DNA of 64,000 nucleotides from Diadophis punctatus similis (taxonomy: Eukaryota > Chordata > Lepidosauria > Squamata > Dipsadidae), in NCBI GenBank assembly GCA_023053685.1, contig JALIGW010000057.1:2592710-2656709 (forward strand), read 5' to 3'. A program made the translations under genes and the position numbers. Below the pieces are notes generated by a model that had not been told where the DNA came from, did not search any database, and saw nothing but the letters and a program-made list of their open reading frames with translations. Position 1 is the first letter of the stretch; every line of letters begins with the position of its first letter. Shown piece after piece: positions 47,901-61,264 of the stretch.

Positions 47901-50900
47901 TGAAATCAGCCTCTGCATTTTCTCTCCAGCTGACATTTTCCAGATGTGCAGAAGCAGAGTTCCAAGATTATGCTGAAATCTGCTTTGCAATTTCTCTCTG
48001 GCTGACATTTTCCAGATGAGCGCAAGCAGAGTTCAAAGATTATGGTGAACTCTACCACATCAATTTCTCTCTAGCTTACATTTTCCAGATGTGCACAAGC
48101 AGAGTTCCAGTATTATGCTGAAATCTGCCTCTGCATTTCCCCTCTAGCTGACATTTTCCAGATGTGCGAAAGCAGAGTTCAAAGATTATGCTGAAATCTG
48201 CCTCTGCATTTTCTTTCTAGCTGACATTTTCCAGATGTGTGGAAGCAGAGTTCCAAGATTATGCTGAAATCTACGACATCAATTTCTCTCTAGCTTACAT
48301 TTTCTAGATGTGCAGAAGCAGTGTTCCAGCATTATGCTGAAATCTGCCACATAAACTTCTCTCTAGCTGACATTTTCCAGGTGTGCAGAAGCAGAGTTCC
48401 AGGATTATGCTGAAATCAGCCTCTGCATTTTCTCTCTAGCTGACATTTTCCAGATGTGCAGAAGCAGAGTTCCAAGATTATGCTGAAATCTGCCTTGCAA
48501 TTTCTCTCTAGCTGACATTTTCCAGATGAGCGCAAGCAGAGTTCAAAGATTATGGTGAACTCTACCACATCAATTTCTCTCTAGCTTACATTTTCCAGAT
48601 GTGCAGAAGCAGAGTTCAAAGATTATGCTGAAATCTAACACATCAATTTCTCTCTAGCTGAAATTTTCTAGGTGTGCACAAGCAGAGTTCCAGGATTATG
48701 CTGAAATCTGCCTCTGCATTTTCCCTCTAGCTGACATTTTCCAGATGTGCGGAAGCAGAGTTCCAGGATTATGCTGAAATCAGCCTCTGCATTTTCTCTC
48801 TAGCTGACATTTTTCAGATGTTCAGAAGCAGAGAGCAAAGATTATGCTGAAATCAACCACATAAATTTTCCCCAGCTGACATTCTCCAGATGTGCAGAAG
48901 CAGAGTTCAACGATTATGCTGAAATCTACGACATCAATTTCTCTCTAGCTTACATTTTCTAGATGTGCAGAAGCAGAGTTCCAGCATTATGCTGAAATCT
49001 GCCACATAAAATTCTCTCTAGCTGACATTTTCCAGATGTGCAGAAGCAGAGTTCAAATATTATGCTGAAATCTACCATACCAATTTCTCTCTAGCTGACA
49101 TTTGCCAGATGTGAAGAAGCAGAGTTCCAGGATTGTGCTGAAATCTACCATACCAATTTCTCTCTAGCTGACATTTGCCAGATGTGAAGAAGCAGAGTTC
49201 CAGTATTGTGCTGAAAACCACCACATCAATTTCTCTCTAGCTTACATTTTCCAGATGTGCAGAAGCAGAGTTCCAGGATTATGCTGAAATGTGCCTTGCA
49301 ATTTCTCTCTAGCTGACTTTTCCAGATGTGAAGAAGCAGAGTTCAAACATTATGCTGAAATCTACCACATCAATTTCTCTCTAGCTGACATTTGCCAGAT
49401 GTGCAGAAGCAGATTTCCAGGATTATGCTGAAATCAGCCTCTGCATTTTCTCTCTAGCTGACATTTTCCAGATGTGAAGAAGCAGAGTTCAAAGATTATG
49501 CTGAAATCTACCACATAAATTCCTATCTAGCTGACATTTTTCAGATGTGATGAAGCAGAGTTCCAGGATTATGCTGAAATCAGCCTCTGCATTTTCTCTC
49601 TAGCTGACATTCTCCAGATGTGCAGAAGCAGAGTTCAAAGATTATGCTGAAATCTACCACATCAATTTCTCTCTAGCTGACATTTTCCAGATGTGCGGAA
49701 GCAGAGTTCCAGGATTATGCTGAAATCTGTCTTGCAATTTTTCTCCAGGTGAAAATTTCCAGATGTGGACAAGCAGAGTTCAAAGACTATGCTGAAATCT
49801 AACATATCAATTTCTCTCTAGCTGACATTTTCCAGATGAGCGCAAGCAGAGTTCAAAGATTATGGTGAACTCTACCACATCAATTTCTCTCTAGCTGACA
49901 TTTTCCAGATGTGCAGAAGTAGAGTTCTAAGATTATGCTGAAATCTGCCTTGCAATTTTTCTCCAGGTGAAAATTTCCAGATGTGGACAAGCAGAGTTCA
50001 AAGACTATGCTGAAATATAACATATCAATTTCTCTCTAGCTGACATTTTCCAGATGAGCGCAAGCAGAGTTCAAAGATTATGGTGAACTCTACCACATCA
50101 ATTTCTCTCTAGCTTACATTTTCCAGATGTGCAGAAGCAGAGTTCAAAGATTATGCTGAAATCTACCACATCAATCTCTCTCTAGCTGACTTTTCCAGAT
50201 GTGCAGAAGCAGAGTTCCAGGATTATGCTGAAATCTACCACATCAATTTCTCTCTAGCTGACATTTTCCAGATGTGAGGAAGCAGTGTTCCAGGATTATG
50301 CTGAAATCAGCCTCTGCATTTTCTCTCCAGCTGACATTTTCCAGATGTGCAGAAGCAGAGTTCCAAGATTATGCTGAAACCTGCTTTGCAATTTCTCTCT
50401 GGCTGACATTTTCCAGATGAGCGCAAGCAGAGTTCAAAGATTATGGTGAACTCTACCACATCAATTTCTCTCTAGCTTACATTTTCCAGATGTGCAGAAG
50501 CAGAGTTCAAAGATTATGGTGAAATCTACCACATCAATTTCTCTCTAGCTGACATTTTCCAGACATGCAGAAGCAGCGTTCCAGGATTGTGCTGAAAACC
50601 ACCACATCAATTTCTCTCTAGCTGACTTTTCCAGATGTGCAGAAGCAGAGTGCCAGGATTTTGCTGTAACCACTACATCAATTTCTCTCTAGCTGACTTT
50701 TCCAGATGTGCAGAAGCACATGTCCAGGATTATGCTGAAATCTGCCTTGCAATTTCTCTCTAGCTGACTTTTCCAGATGTGCAGGAGAGTTCCAGGATTA
50801 TGCTGAAATCTACATCAATTTCTCTCTAGCTGACATTTTCCAGATGTGCAGAAGCAGAGTTCAAAGATTATGCTGAAATCTACACATCAATTTCTCTCTA

Positions 50901-53900
50901 GCTGACTTTTCCAGATGTGCAGAAGCAGAGTTCCAGGATTTTGCTGAAATGTGCCTTGCAATTTCTCTCTAGCTGACTTTTCCAGATGTGAAGAAGCAGA
51001 GTTCAAACATTATGCTGAAATCTACCACATCAATTTCTCTCTAGCTGACATTTGCCAGATGTGCAGAAGCAGATTTCCAGGATTATGCTGAAATCAGCCT
51101 CTGCATTTTCTCTCTAGCTGACATTTTCCAGATGTGAAGAAGCAGAGTTCAAAGATTATGCTGAAATCTACCACATAAATTCCTATCTAGCTGACATTTT
51201 TCAGATGTGATGAAGCAGAGTTCCAGGATTATGCTGAAATCAGCCTCTGCATTTTCTCTCTAGCTGACATTCTCCAGATGTGCAGAAGCAGAGTTCAAAG
51301 ATTATGCTGAAATCTACCACATCAATTTCTCTCTAGCTGACATTTTCCAGATGTGCGGAAGCAGAGTTCCAGGATTATGCTGAAATCTGTCTTGCAATTT
51401 TTCTCCAGGTGAAAATTTCCAGATGTGGACAAGCAGAGTTCAAAGACTATGCTGAAATCTAACATATCAATTTCTCTCTAGCTGACATTTTCCAGATGAG
51501 CGCAAGCAGAGTTCAAAGATTATGGTGAACTCTACCACATCAATTTCTCTCTAGCTGACATTTTCCAGAGGTGCAGAAGTAGAGTTCTAAGATTATGCTG
51601 AAATCTGCCTTGCAATTTTTCTCCAGGTGAAAATTTCCAGATGTGGACAAGCAGAGTTCAAAGACTATGCTGAAATCTAACATATCAATTTCTCTCTAGC
51701 TGACATTTTCCAGATGAGCGCAAGCAGAGTTCAAAGATTATGGTGAACTCTACCACATCAATTTCTCTCTAGCTTACATTTTCCAGATGTGCAGAAGCAG
51801 AGTTCAAAGATTATGGTGAAATCTACCACATCAATTTCTCTCTAGCTGACATTTTCCAGACATGCAGAAGCAGCGTTCCAGGATTGTGCTGAAAACCACC
51901 ACATCAATTTCTCTCTAGCTGACTTTTCCAGATGTGCAGAAGCAGAGTGCCAGGATTTTGCTGTAACCACTACATCAATTTCTCTCTAGCTGACTTTTCC
52001 AGATGTGCAGAAGCACATGTCCAGGATTATGCTGAAATCTGCCTTGCAATTTCTCTCTAGCTGACTTTTCCAGATGTGCAGGAGAGTTCCAGGATTATGC
52101 TGAAATCTACATCAATTTCTCTCTAGCTGACATTTTCCAGATGTGCAGAAGCAGAGTTCAAAGATTATGCTGAAATCTACACATCAATTTCTCTCTAGCT
52201 GACTTTTCCAGATGTGCAGAAGCAGAGTTCCAGGATTATGCTGAAATCTACATCAATTTCTCTCAAGCTGACATTTTCCAGATGTGCAGAAGCAGAGTGC
52301 CAGGATTATGCTGAAATCTGCCTTGTAATTTCTCTCTAGCTGACTTTCCCAGATGTGCAGAAGCACATGTCCAGGATTATGCTGAAATCTGCCTTGTAAT
52401 TTCTCTCTAGCTGACTTTTCCAGATGTGCAGGAGTGTTCCAGGATTATGCTGAAATCTACATCAATTTCTCTCAAGCTGACATTTTCCAGATGTACAGAA
52501 GCAGAGTTCCAGGTGTATGCTGAAATCTGCCTTGCAATTTCTCTCTAGCTGACTTTTCGCAGATGTGCAGAAGCAGAGTTCCAGGATTATGCTGAAAACC
52601 ACCACATCAATTTCTCTCCAGCTGACTTTTCCAGATGTGCAGAAGCAGAGTTCCAGCATTATGCTGAAATCTGCCACATAAACTTCTCTCTAGCTGACAT
52701 TTTCCAGATGTGCAGAAGCAGAGTTCAAAGATTATGCTGAAATCTGCCTTGCAATTTGTCTCCAAGTGAAATTTTCCAGATGTGGAGAAGCAGAGTTCAG
52801 AGATTATGCTGAAATCTACCACATCAATCTCTCTCTAGCTGACTTTTCCAGATGTGCAGAAGCAGAGTTCCAGCATTATGCTGAAATCTACCACATCAAT
52901 TTCTCTCTAGCTGACATTTTCCAGATGTGAGGAAGCAGTGTTCCAGGATTATGCTGAAATCAGCCTCTGCATTTTCTCTCTAGCTGACATTTTCCAGATG
53001 TGCAGAAGCAGAGTTCCAGGATTATGCTGAAATCTGCCTCTGCATTTTCCCTCTAGCTGACATTTTCCAGATGTGCGGAAGCAGAGTTCAAAGATTATGC
53101 TGAAATCTACCACATCAATTTTCTAGCTTACATTTTTCAGTTATGCAGAAGCAGAGTTCCAGGATTATGCTGAAATCTGCCTTGCAATTATTCTCTAGCT
53201 GACATTTTCCAGATGTTCAGAAGCAGAGAGCAAAGATTATGCTGAAATCTACCACATCAAATTCTCTCTAGTTTACATTTTCCATATGTGCACAAGCAGA
53301 GTTCCAGGATTATGCAGAAATCAGCCTCTGCATTTTCTCTCTAGCTGACATTTTCCAGATGTGCGGAAGCAGAGTTCAAAGATTATGCTGAAATCAGCCT
53401 CTGCATTTTCTCTCTAGCTGACATTTTCCAGATGTGCGGAAGCAGAGGTCAAAGATTATGCTGAAATCTGCCTTGCAATTTGTCTACAAGTGAAATTTTC
53501 CAGATGTGGAGAAGCAGAGTTCAGAGATTATGCTGAAATCTACCACATCAATCTCTCTCTAGCTGACTTTTCCAGATGTGCAGAAGCAGAGTTCCAGGAT
53601 TATGCTGAAATCTACCATATCAATTTCTCTCTAGCTGACATTTTCCAGATGTGAGGAAGCAGTGTTCCAGGATTATGCTGAAATCAGCCTCTGCATTTTC
53701 TCTCTAGCTGACATTTTCCAGATGTGCAGAAGCAGAGTTCCAAGATTATGCTGAAATCTGCCTTGCAATTTCTCTCTAGCTGACATTTTCCAAATGAGCG
53801 CAAGCAGAGTTCAAAGATTATGGTGAACTCTACCACATCAATTTCTCTCTAGCTTACATTTTCCAGATGTGCAGAAGCAGAGTTCAAAGATTATGCTGAA

Positions 53901-56900
53901 ATCTAACACATCAATTTCTCTCTAGCTGAAATTTTCTAGATGTGCACAAGCAGAGTTCCAGGATTATGCTGAAATCTGCCTCTGCATTTTTCCTCTAGCT
54001 GACATTTTCCAGATGTGAAGAAGCAGAGTTCAAAGATTCTGCTGAAATCTACCACATAAATTCCTATCTAGCTGACATTTTTCAGTTGTGCTGAAGCAGA
54101 GTTCCAGGATTATGCTTAAATCAGCCTCTGCATTTTCTCTCTAGCTGACATTCTCCAGATGTGCTGAAGCAGAGTTCAAAGATTATGGTGAACTCTACCA
54201 CATCAATTTCTCTCTAGCTTACATTTTCCAGATGTGCAGAAGCAGAGTTCAAAGATTATGCTGAAATCTACCACATCAATTTCTCTCTAGCTGACATTTT
54301 CCAGATGTGAGGAAGCAGTGTTCCAGGATTATGCTGAAATAAGCCTCTGCATTTTCTCTCTAGCTGACATTTTCCAGATGTGCAGAAGCAGAGTTCCAAG
54401 ATTATGCTGAAATCTGCCTTGCAATTTCTCTCTAGCTGACATTTTCCAGATGAGCGCAAGCAGAGTTCAAAGATTATGGTGAACTCTACCACATCAATTT
54501 CTCTCTAGCTTACATTTTCCAGATGTGCAGAAGCAGAGTTCAAAGATTATGCTGAAATCTAACACATCAATTTCTCTCTAGCTGAAATTTTCTAGATGTG
54601 CACAAGCAGAGTTCCAGGATTATGCTGAAATCTGCCTCTGCATTTTCCCTCTAGCTGACATTTTCCAGATGTGAAGAAGCAGAGTTCAAAGATTCTGCTG
54701 AAATCTACCACATAAATTCCTGTCTAGCTGACATTTTTCAGTTGTGCTGAAGCAGAGTTCCAGGATTATGCTGAAATCAGCCTCTGCATTTTCTCTCTAG
54801 CTGACATTCTCCAGATGTGCTGAAGCAGAGTTCAAAGATTATGGTGAACTCTACCACATCAATTTCTCTCTAGCTTACATTTTCCAGATGTGCAGAAGCA
54901 GAGTTCAAAGATTATGCTGAAATCTAACACATCAATTTCTCTCTAGCTGAAATTTTCTAGATGTGCAAAAGCAGAGTTCCAGGATTATGCTGAAATCAGC
55001 CTCTGCATTTTCTCTCTAGCTGACATTTTTCAGATGTTCGGAAGCAGAGAGCAAAGATTATGCTGAAATCAACCACATAAATTTTCCCCAGCTGACATTC
55101 TCCAGATGTGCAGAAGCAGAGTTCAAAGATTATGCTGAAATCTACGACATCAATTTCTCTCTAGCTTACATTTTCTAGATGTGCAGAAGCAGAGTTCCAG
55201 CATTATGCTGAAATCTGCCACATAAAATTCTCTCTAGCTGACATTTTCCAGATGTGCAGAAGCAGAGTTCAAATATTATGCTGAAATCTACCATACCAAT
55301 TTCTCTCTAGCTGACATTTGCCAGATGTGAAGAAGCAGAGTTCCAGGATTGTGCTGAAATCTACCATACCAATTTCTCTCTAGCTGACATTTGCCAGATG
55401 TGAAGAAGCAGAGTTCCAGGATTGTGCTGAAAACCACCACATCAATTTCTCTCTAGCTTACATTTTCCAGATGTGCAGAAGCAGAGTTCCAGGATTTTGC
55501 TGAAATGTGCCTTGCAATTTCTCTCTAGCTGACTTTTACAGATGTGAAGAAGCAGAGTTCAAACATTATGCTGAAATCTACCACATCAATTTCTCTCTAG
55601 CTGACATTTGCCAGATGTGCAGAAGCAGATTTCCAGGATTATGCTGAAATCAGCCTCTGCATTTTCTCTCTAGCTGACATTTTCCAGATGTGAAGAAGCA
55701 GAGTTCAAAGATTATGCTGAAATCTACCACATAAATTCCTATCTAGCTGACATTTTTCAGATGTGATGAAGCAGAGTTCCAGGATTATGCTGAAATCAGC
55801 CTCTGCATTTTCTCTCTAGCTGACATTCTCCAGATGTGCAGAAGCAGAGTTCAAAGATTATGGTGAACTCTACCACATCAATTTCTCTCTAGCTTACATT
55901 TTCCAGATGTGCAGAAGCAGAGTTCAAAGATTATGGTGAAATCTACCACATCAATTTCTCTCTAGCTGACATTTTCCAGACATGCAGAAGCAGCGTTCCA
56001 GGATTGTGCTGAAAACCACCACATCAATTTCTCTCTAGCTGACTTTTCCAGATGTGCAGAAGCAGAGTGCCAGGATTTTGCTGTAACCACTTCATCAATT
56101 TCTCTCTAGCTGACTTTTCCAGATGTGCAGAAGCACATGTCCAGGATTATGCTGAAATCTGCCTTGCAATTTCTCTCTAGCTGACTTTTCCAGATGTGCA
56201 GGAGAGTTCCAGGATTATGCTGAAATCTGCCTTTTAATTTCTCTCTAGCTGACTTTTCCAGATGTGCAGGAGAGTTCCAGGATTATGCTGAAATCTACAT
56301 CAATTTCTCTCTAGCTGACATTTTCCAGATGTGCAGAAGCAGAGTTCCAGGATTATGCTGAAATCTACATCAATTTCTCTCAAGCTGACATTTTCCAGAT
56401 GTGCAGAAGCAGAGTGCCAGGATTATGCTGAAATCTGCCTTGTAATTTCTCTCTAGCTGACTTTCCCAGATGTGCAGAAGCACATGTCCAGGATTATGCT
56501 GAAATCTGCCTTGTAATTTCTCTCTAGCTGACTTTTCCAGATGTGCAGGAGTGTTCCAGGATTATGCTGAAATCTACATCAATTTCTCTCAAGCTGACAT
56601 TTTCCAGATGTACAGAAGCAGAGTTCCAGGTGTATGCTGAAATCTGCCTTGCAATTTCTCTCTAGCTGACTTTTCGCAGATGTGCAGAAGCAGAGTTCCA
56701 GGATTATGCTGAAAACCACCACATCAATTTCTCTCTAGCTGACTTTTCCAGATGTGCAGAAGCAGAGTTCCAGCATTATGCTGAAATCTGCCACATAAAC
56801 TTCTCTCTAGCTGACATTTTCCAGATGTGCAGAAGCAGAGTTCAAAGATTATGCTGAAATCTGCCTTGCAATTTGTCTCCAAGTGAAATTTTCCAGATGT

Positions 56901-57404
56901 GGAGAAGCAGAGTTCAGAGATTATGCTGAAATCTACCACATCAATCTCTCTCTAGCTGACTTTTCCAGATGTGCAGAAGCAGAGTTCCAGCATTATGCTG
57001 AAATCTACCACATCAATTTCTCTCTAGCTGACATTTTCCAGATGTGAGGAAGCAGTGTTCCAGGATTATGCTGAAATCAGCCTCTGCATTTTCTCTCTAG
57101 CTGACATTTTCCAGATGTGCAGAAGCAGAGTTCCAGGATTATGCTGAAATCTGCCTCTGCATTTTCCCTCTAGCTGACATTTTCCAGATGTGCGGAAGCA
57201 GAGTTCAAAGATTATGCTGAAATCTACCACATCAATTTTCTAGCTTACATTTTTCAGTTATGCAGAAGCAGAGTTCCAGGATTATGCTGAAATCTGCCTT
57301 GCAATTATTCTCTAGCTGACATTTTCCAGATGTTCAGAAGCAGAGAGCAAAGATTATGCTGAAATCTACCACATCAAATTCTCTCTAGTTTACATTTTCC
57401 AGAT
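44930..57404 (+). repeat. ~12.5-kb macro-unit, copy 2
   Basis: Second copy of 31,155-43,990, starting about 44,930, where GATGTACAGAAGCAGCGTTCC joins a GTACAG monomer to an AGCAGCGTTCC monomer. It has three monomers near 45.9-46.1 kb that copy 1 lacks near 32.1 kb. It lacks five near 46.85 kb and three near 47.38 kb, keeps two near 51.80-51.95 kb that copy 1 lost near 38.39 kb, and lacks two present in copy 1 at 42.88-43.02 kb. At 57,405 it breaks into the next duplication. Confidence 0.9.
49251..51802 (+). repeat. 1,660-bp-offset duplication pair in macro-copy 2
   Basis: 49,251-50,142 and 50,911-51,802 correspond to 35,841-36,732 and 37,501-38,392 at offset 13,410, with CAGGTG markers at 49746, 49964, 51406 and 51624. 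The pair therefore existed before the macro-duplication. After 51,802 this copy keeps two monomers (GACATGCAG and AAACCACC types) missing from copy 1. Confidence 0.85.
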
Positions 57405-59970
57405 GTGAGGAAGCAGTGTTCCAGGATTATGCTGAAATCAGCCTCTGCATTTTCTCTCTAGCTGACATTTTCCAGATGTGCAGAAGCAGAGTTCCAAGAT
57501 TATGCTGAAATCTGCCTTGCAATTTCTCTCTAGCTGACATTTTCCAAATGAGCGCAAGCAGAGTTCAAAGATTATGGTGAACTCTACCACATCAATTTCT
57601 CTCTAGCTTACATTTTCCAGATGTGCAGAAGCAGAGTTCAAAGATTATGCTGAAATCTAACACATCAATTTCTCTCTAGCTGAAATTTTCTAGATGTGCA
57701 CAAGCAGAGTTCCAGGATTATGCTGAAATCTGCCTCTGCATTTTTCCTCTAGCTGACATTTTCCAGATGTGAAGAAGCAGAGTTCAAAGATTCTGCTGAA
57801 ATCTACCACATAAATTCCTATCTAGCTGACATTTTTCAGTTGTGCTGAAGCAGAGTTCCAGGATTATGCTTAAATCAGCCTCTGCATTTTCTCTCTAGCT
57901 GACATTCTCCAGATGTGCTGAAGCAGAGTTCAAAGATTATGGTGAACTCTACCACATCAATTTCTCTCTAGCTTACATTTTCCAGATGTGCAGAAGCAGA
58001 GTTCAAAGATTATGCTGAAATCTACCACATCAATTTCTCTCTAGCTGACATTTTCCAGATGTGAGGAAGCAGTGTTCCAGGATTATGCTGAAATCAGCCT
58101 CTGCATTTTCTCTCTAGCTGACATTTTCCAGATGTGCAGAAGCAGAGTTCCAAGATTATGCTGAAATCTGCCTTGCAATTTCTCTCTAGCTGACATTTTC
58201 CAGATGAGCGCAAGCAGAGTTCAAAGATTATGGTGAACTCTACCACATCAATTTCTCTCTAGCTTACATTTTCCAGATGTGCAGAAGCAGAGTTCAAAGA
58301 TTATGCTGAAATCTAACACATCAATTTGTCTCTAGCTGAAATTTTCTAGATGTGCACAAGCAGAGTTCCAGGATTATGCTGAAATCTGCCTCTGCATTTT
58401 CCCTCTAGCTGACATTTTCCAGATGTGAAGATGCAGAGTTCAAAGATTCTGCTGAAATCTACCACATAAATTCCTGTCTAGCTGACATTTTTCAGTTGTG
58501 CTGAAGCAGAGTTCCAGGATTATGCTGAAATCAGCCTCTGCATTTTCTCTCTAGCTGACATTCTCCAGATGTGCTGAAGCAGAGTTCAAAGATTATGCTG
58601 AAATCAACCACATAAATTTTCCCCAGCTGACATTCTCCAGATGTGCAGAAGCAGAGTTCAAAGATTATGCTGAAATCTACGACATCAATTTCTCTCTAGC
58701 TTACATTTTCTAGATGTGCAGAAGCAGAGTTCCAGCATTATGCTGAAATCTGCCACATAAAATTCTCTCTAGCTGACATTTTCCAGATGTGCAGAAGCAG
58801 AGTTCAAATATTATGCTGAAATCTACCATACCAATTTCTCTCTAGCTGACATTTGCCAGATGTGAAGAAGCAGAGTTCCAGGATTGTGCTGAAATCTACC
58901 ATACCAATTTCTCTCTAGCTGACATTTGCCAGATGTGAAGAAGCAGAGTTCCAGGATTGTGCTGAAAACCACCACATCAATTTCTCTCTAGCTTACATTT
59001 TCCAGATGTGCAGAAGCAGAGTTCCAGGATTTTGCTGAAATGTGCCTTGCAATTTCTCTCTAGCTGACTTTTACAGATGTGAAGAAGCAGAGTTCAAACA
59101 TTATGCTGAAATCTACCACATCAATTTCTCTCTAGCTGACATTTGCCAGATGTGCAGAAGCAGATTTCCAGGATTATGCTGAAATCAGCCTCTGCATTTT
59201 CTCTCTAGCTGACATTTTCCAGATGTGAAGAAGCAGAGTTCAAAGATTATGCTGAAATCTACCACATAAATTCCTATCTAGCTGACATTTTTCAGATGTG
59301 ATGAAGCAGAGTTCCAGGATTATGCTGAAATCAGCCTCTGCATTTTCTCTCTAGCTGACATTCTCCAGATGTGCAGAAGCAGAGTTCAAAGATTATGGTG
59401 AACTCTACCACATCAATTTCTCTCTAGCTTACATTTTCCAGATGTGCAGAAGCAGAGTTCAAAGATTATGGTGAAATCTACCACATCAATTTCTCTCTAG
59501 CTGACATTTTCCAGACATGCAGAAGCAGCGTTCCAGGATTGTGCTGAAAACCACCACATCAATTTCTCTCTAGCTGACTTTTCCAGATGTGCAGAAGCAG
59601 AGTGCCAGGATTTTGCTGTAACCACTTCATCAATTTCTCTCTAGCTGACTTTTCCAGATGTGCAGAAGCACATGTCCAGGATTATGCTGAAATCTGCCTT
59701 GCAATTTCTCTCTAGCTGACTTTTCCAGATGTGCAGGAGAGTTCCAGGATTATGCTGAAATCTGCCTTTTAATTTCTCTCTAGCTGACTTTTCCAGATGT
59801 GCAGGAGAGTTCCAGGATTATGCTGAAATCTACATCAATTTCTCTCTAGCTGACATTTTCCAGATGTGCAGAAGCAGAGTTCCAGGATTATGCTGAAATC
59901 TACATCAATTTCTCTCAAGCTGACATTTTCCAGATGTGCAGAAGCAGAGTGCCAGGATTTTGCTGTAACC
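57405..59970 (+). repeat. Partial copy of 53,651-56,420
   Basis: At 57,405 the sequence jumps from a CTCTCTAGTTTAC monomer into GTGAGGAAGCAGTG. From there it matches 53,651 onward at offset 3,754 up to about 58,596, then 55,066 onward at offset 3,535 to about 59,955. The step of 219 is three monomers missing here. The piece carries CCACTTCATC at 59626, matching 56091 and 42536. Confidence 0.88.
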
Positions 59971-61264
59971 ACCACATAAATTCCTGTCTAGCTGACATTT
60001 TTCAGTTGTGCTGAAGCAGAGTTCCAGGATTATGCTGAAATCAGCCTCTGCATTTTCTCTCTAGCTGACATTCTCCAGATGTGCTGAAGCAGAGTTCAAA
60101 GATTATGGTGAACTCTACCACATCAATTTCTCTCTAGCTTACATTTTCCAGATGTGCAGAAGCAGAGTTCAAAGATTATGCTGAAATCTAACACATCAAT
60201 TTCTCTCTAGCTGAAATTTTCTAGATGTGCAGAAGCAGAGTTCCAGCATTATGCTGAAATCTGCCACATAAAATTCTCTCTAGCTGACATTTTCCAGATG
60301 TGCAGAAGCAGAGTTCAAATATTATGCTGAAATCTACCATACCAATTTCTCTCTAGCTGACATTTGCCAGATGTGAAGAAGCAGAGTTCAAACATTATGC
60401 TGAAATCTACCACATCAATTTCTCTCTAGCTGACATTTGCCAGATGTGCAGAAGCAGATTTCCAGGATTATGCTGAAATCAGCCTCTGCATTTTCTCTCT
60501 AGCTGACATTTTCCAGATGTGAAGAAGCAGAGTTCAAAGATTATGCTGAAATCTACCACATAAATTCCTATCTAGCTGACATTTTTCAGATGTGATGAAG
60601 CAGAGTTCCAGGATTATGCTGAAATCAGCCTCTGCATTTTCTCTCTAGCTGACATTCTCCAGATGTGCAGAAGCAGAGTTCAAAGATTATGGTGAACTCT
60701 ACCACATCAATTTCTCTCTAGCTTACATTTTCCAGATGTGCAGAAGCAGAGTTCAAAGATTATGGTGAAATCTACCACATCAATTTCTCTCTAGCTGACA
60801 TTTTCCAGACATGCAGAAGCAGCGTTCCAGGATTGTGCTGAAAACCACCACATCAATTTCTCTCTAGCTGACTTTTCCAGATGTGCAGAAGCAGAGTGCC
60901 AGGATTTTGCTGTAACCACTTCATCAATTTCTCTCTAGCTGACTTTTCCAGATGTGCAGAAGCACATGTCCAGGATTATGCTGAAATCTGCCTTGCAATT
61001 TCTCTCTAGCTGACTTTTCCAGATGTGCAGGAGAGTTCCAGGATTATGCTGAAATCTGCCTTTTAATTTCTCTCTAGCTGACTTTTCCAGATGTGCAGGA
61101 GAGTTCCAGGATTATGCTGAAATCTACATCAATTTCTCTCTAGCTGACATTTTCCAGATGTGCAGAAGCAGAGTTCCAGGATTATGCTGAAATCTACATC
61201 AATTTCTCTCAAGCTGACATTTTCCAGATGTGCAGAAGCAGAGTGCCAGGATTTTGCTGTAACC
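59971..61264 (+). repeat. Terminal higher-order unit 1 (1,294 bp, 18 monomers)
   Basis: Begins at ACCACATAAATTCCTGTC and ends with the GTAACC monomer. Against unit 2 it lacks three monomers: near 60,385 CATTTGCCAGATGTGAAG runs directly into AGTTCAAACATTATG. The rest matches unit 2 at offset 1,294, then 1,511, with only isolated differences. The marker CCACTTCATC is at 60920. Confidence 0.94.

Noticed and set aside
31714..56939. Open frames of 60-79 codons on both strands in the right half
   Set aside because: Both strands of the same DNA are open at once (for example 31,714-31,953 and 31,820-32,035), and the peptides are shifted readings of the same monomer. Nothing indicates coding.
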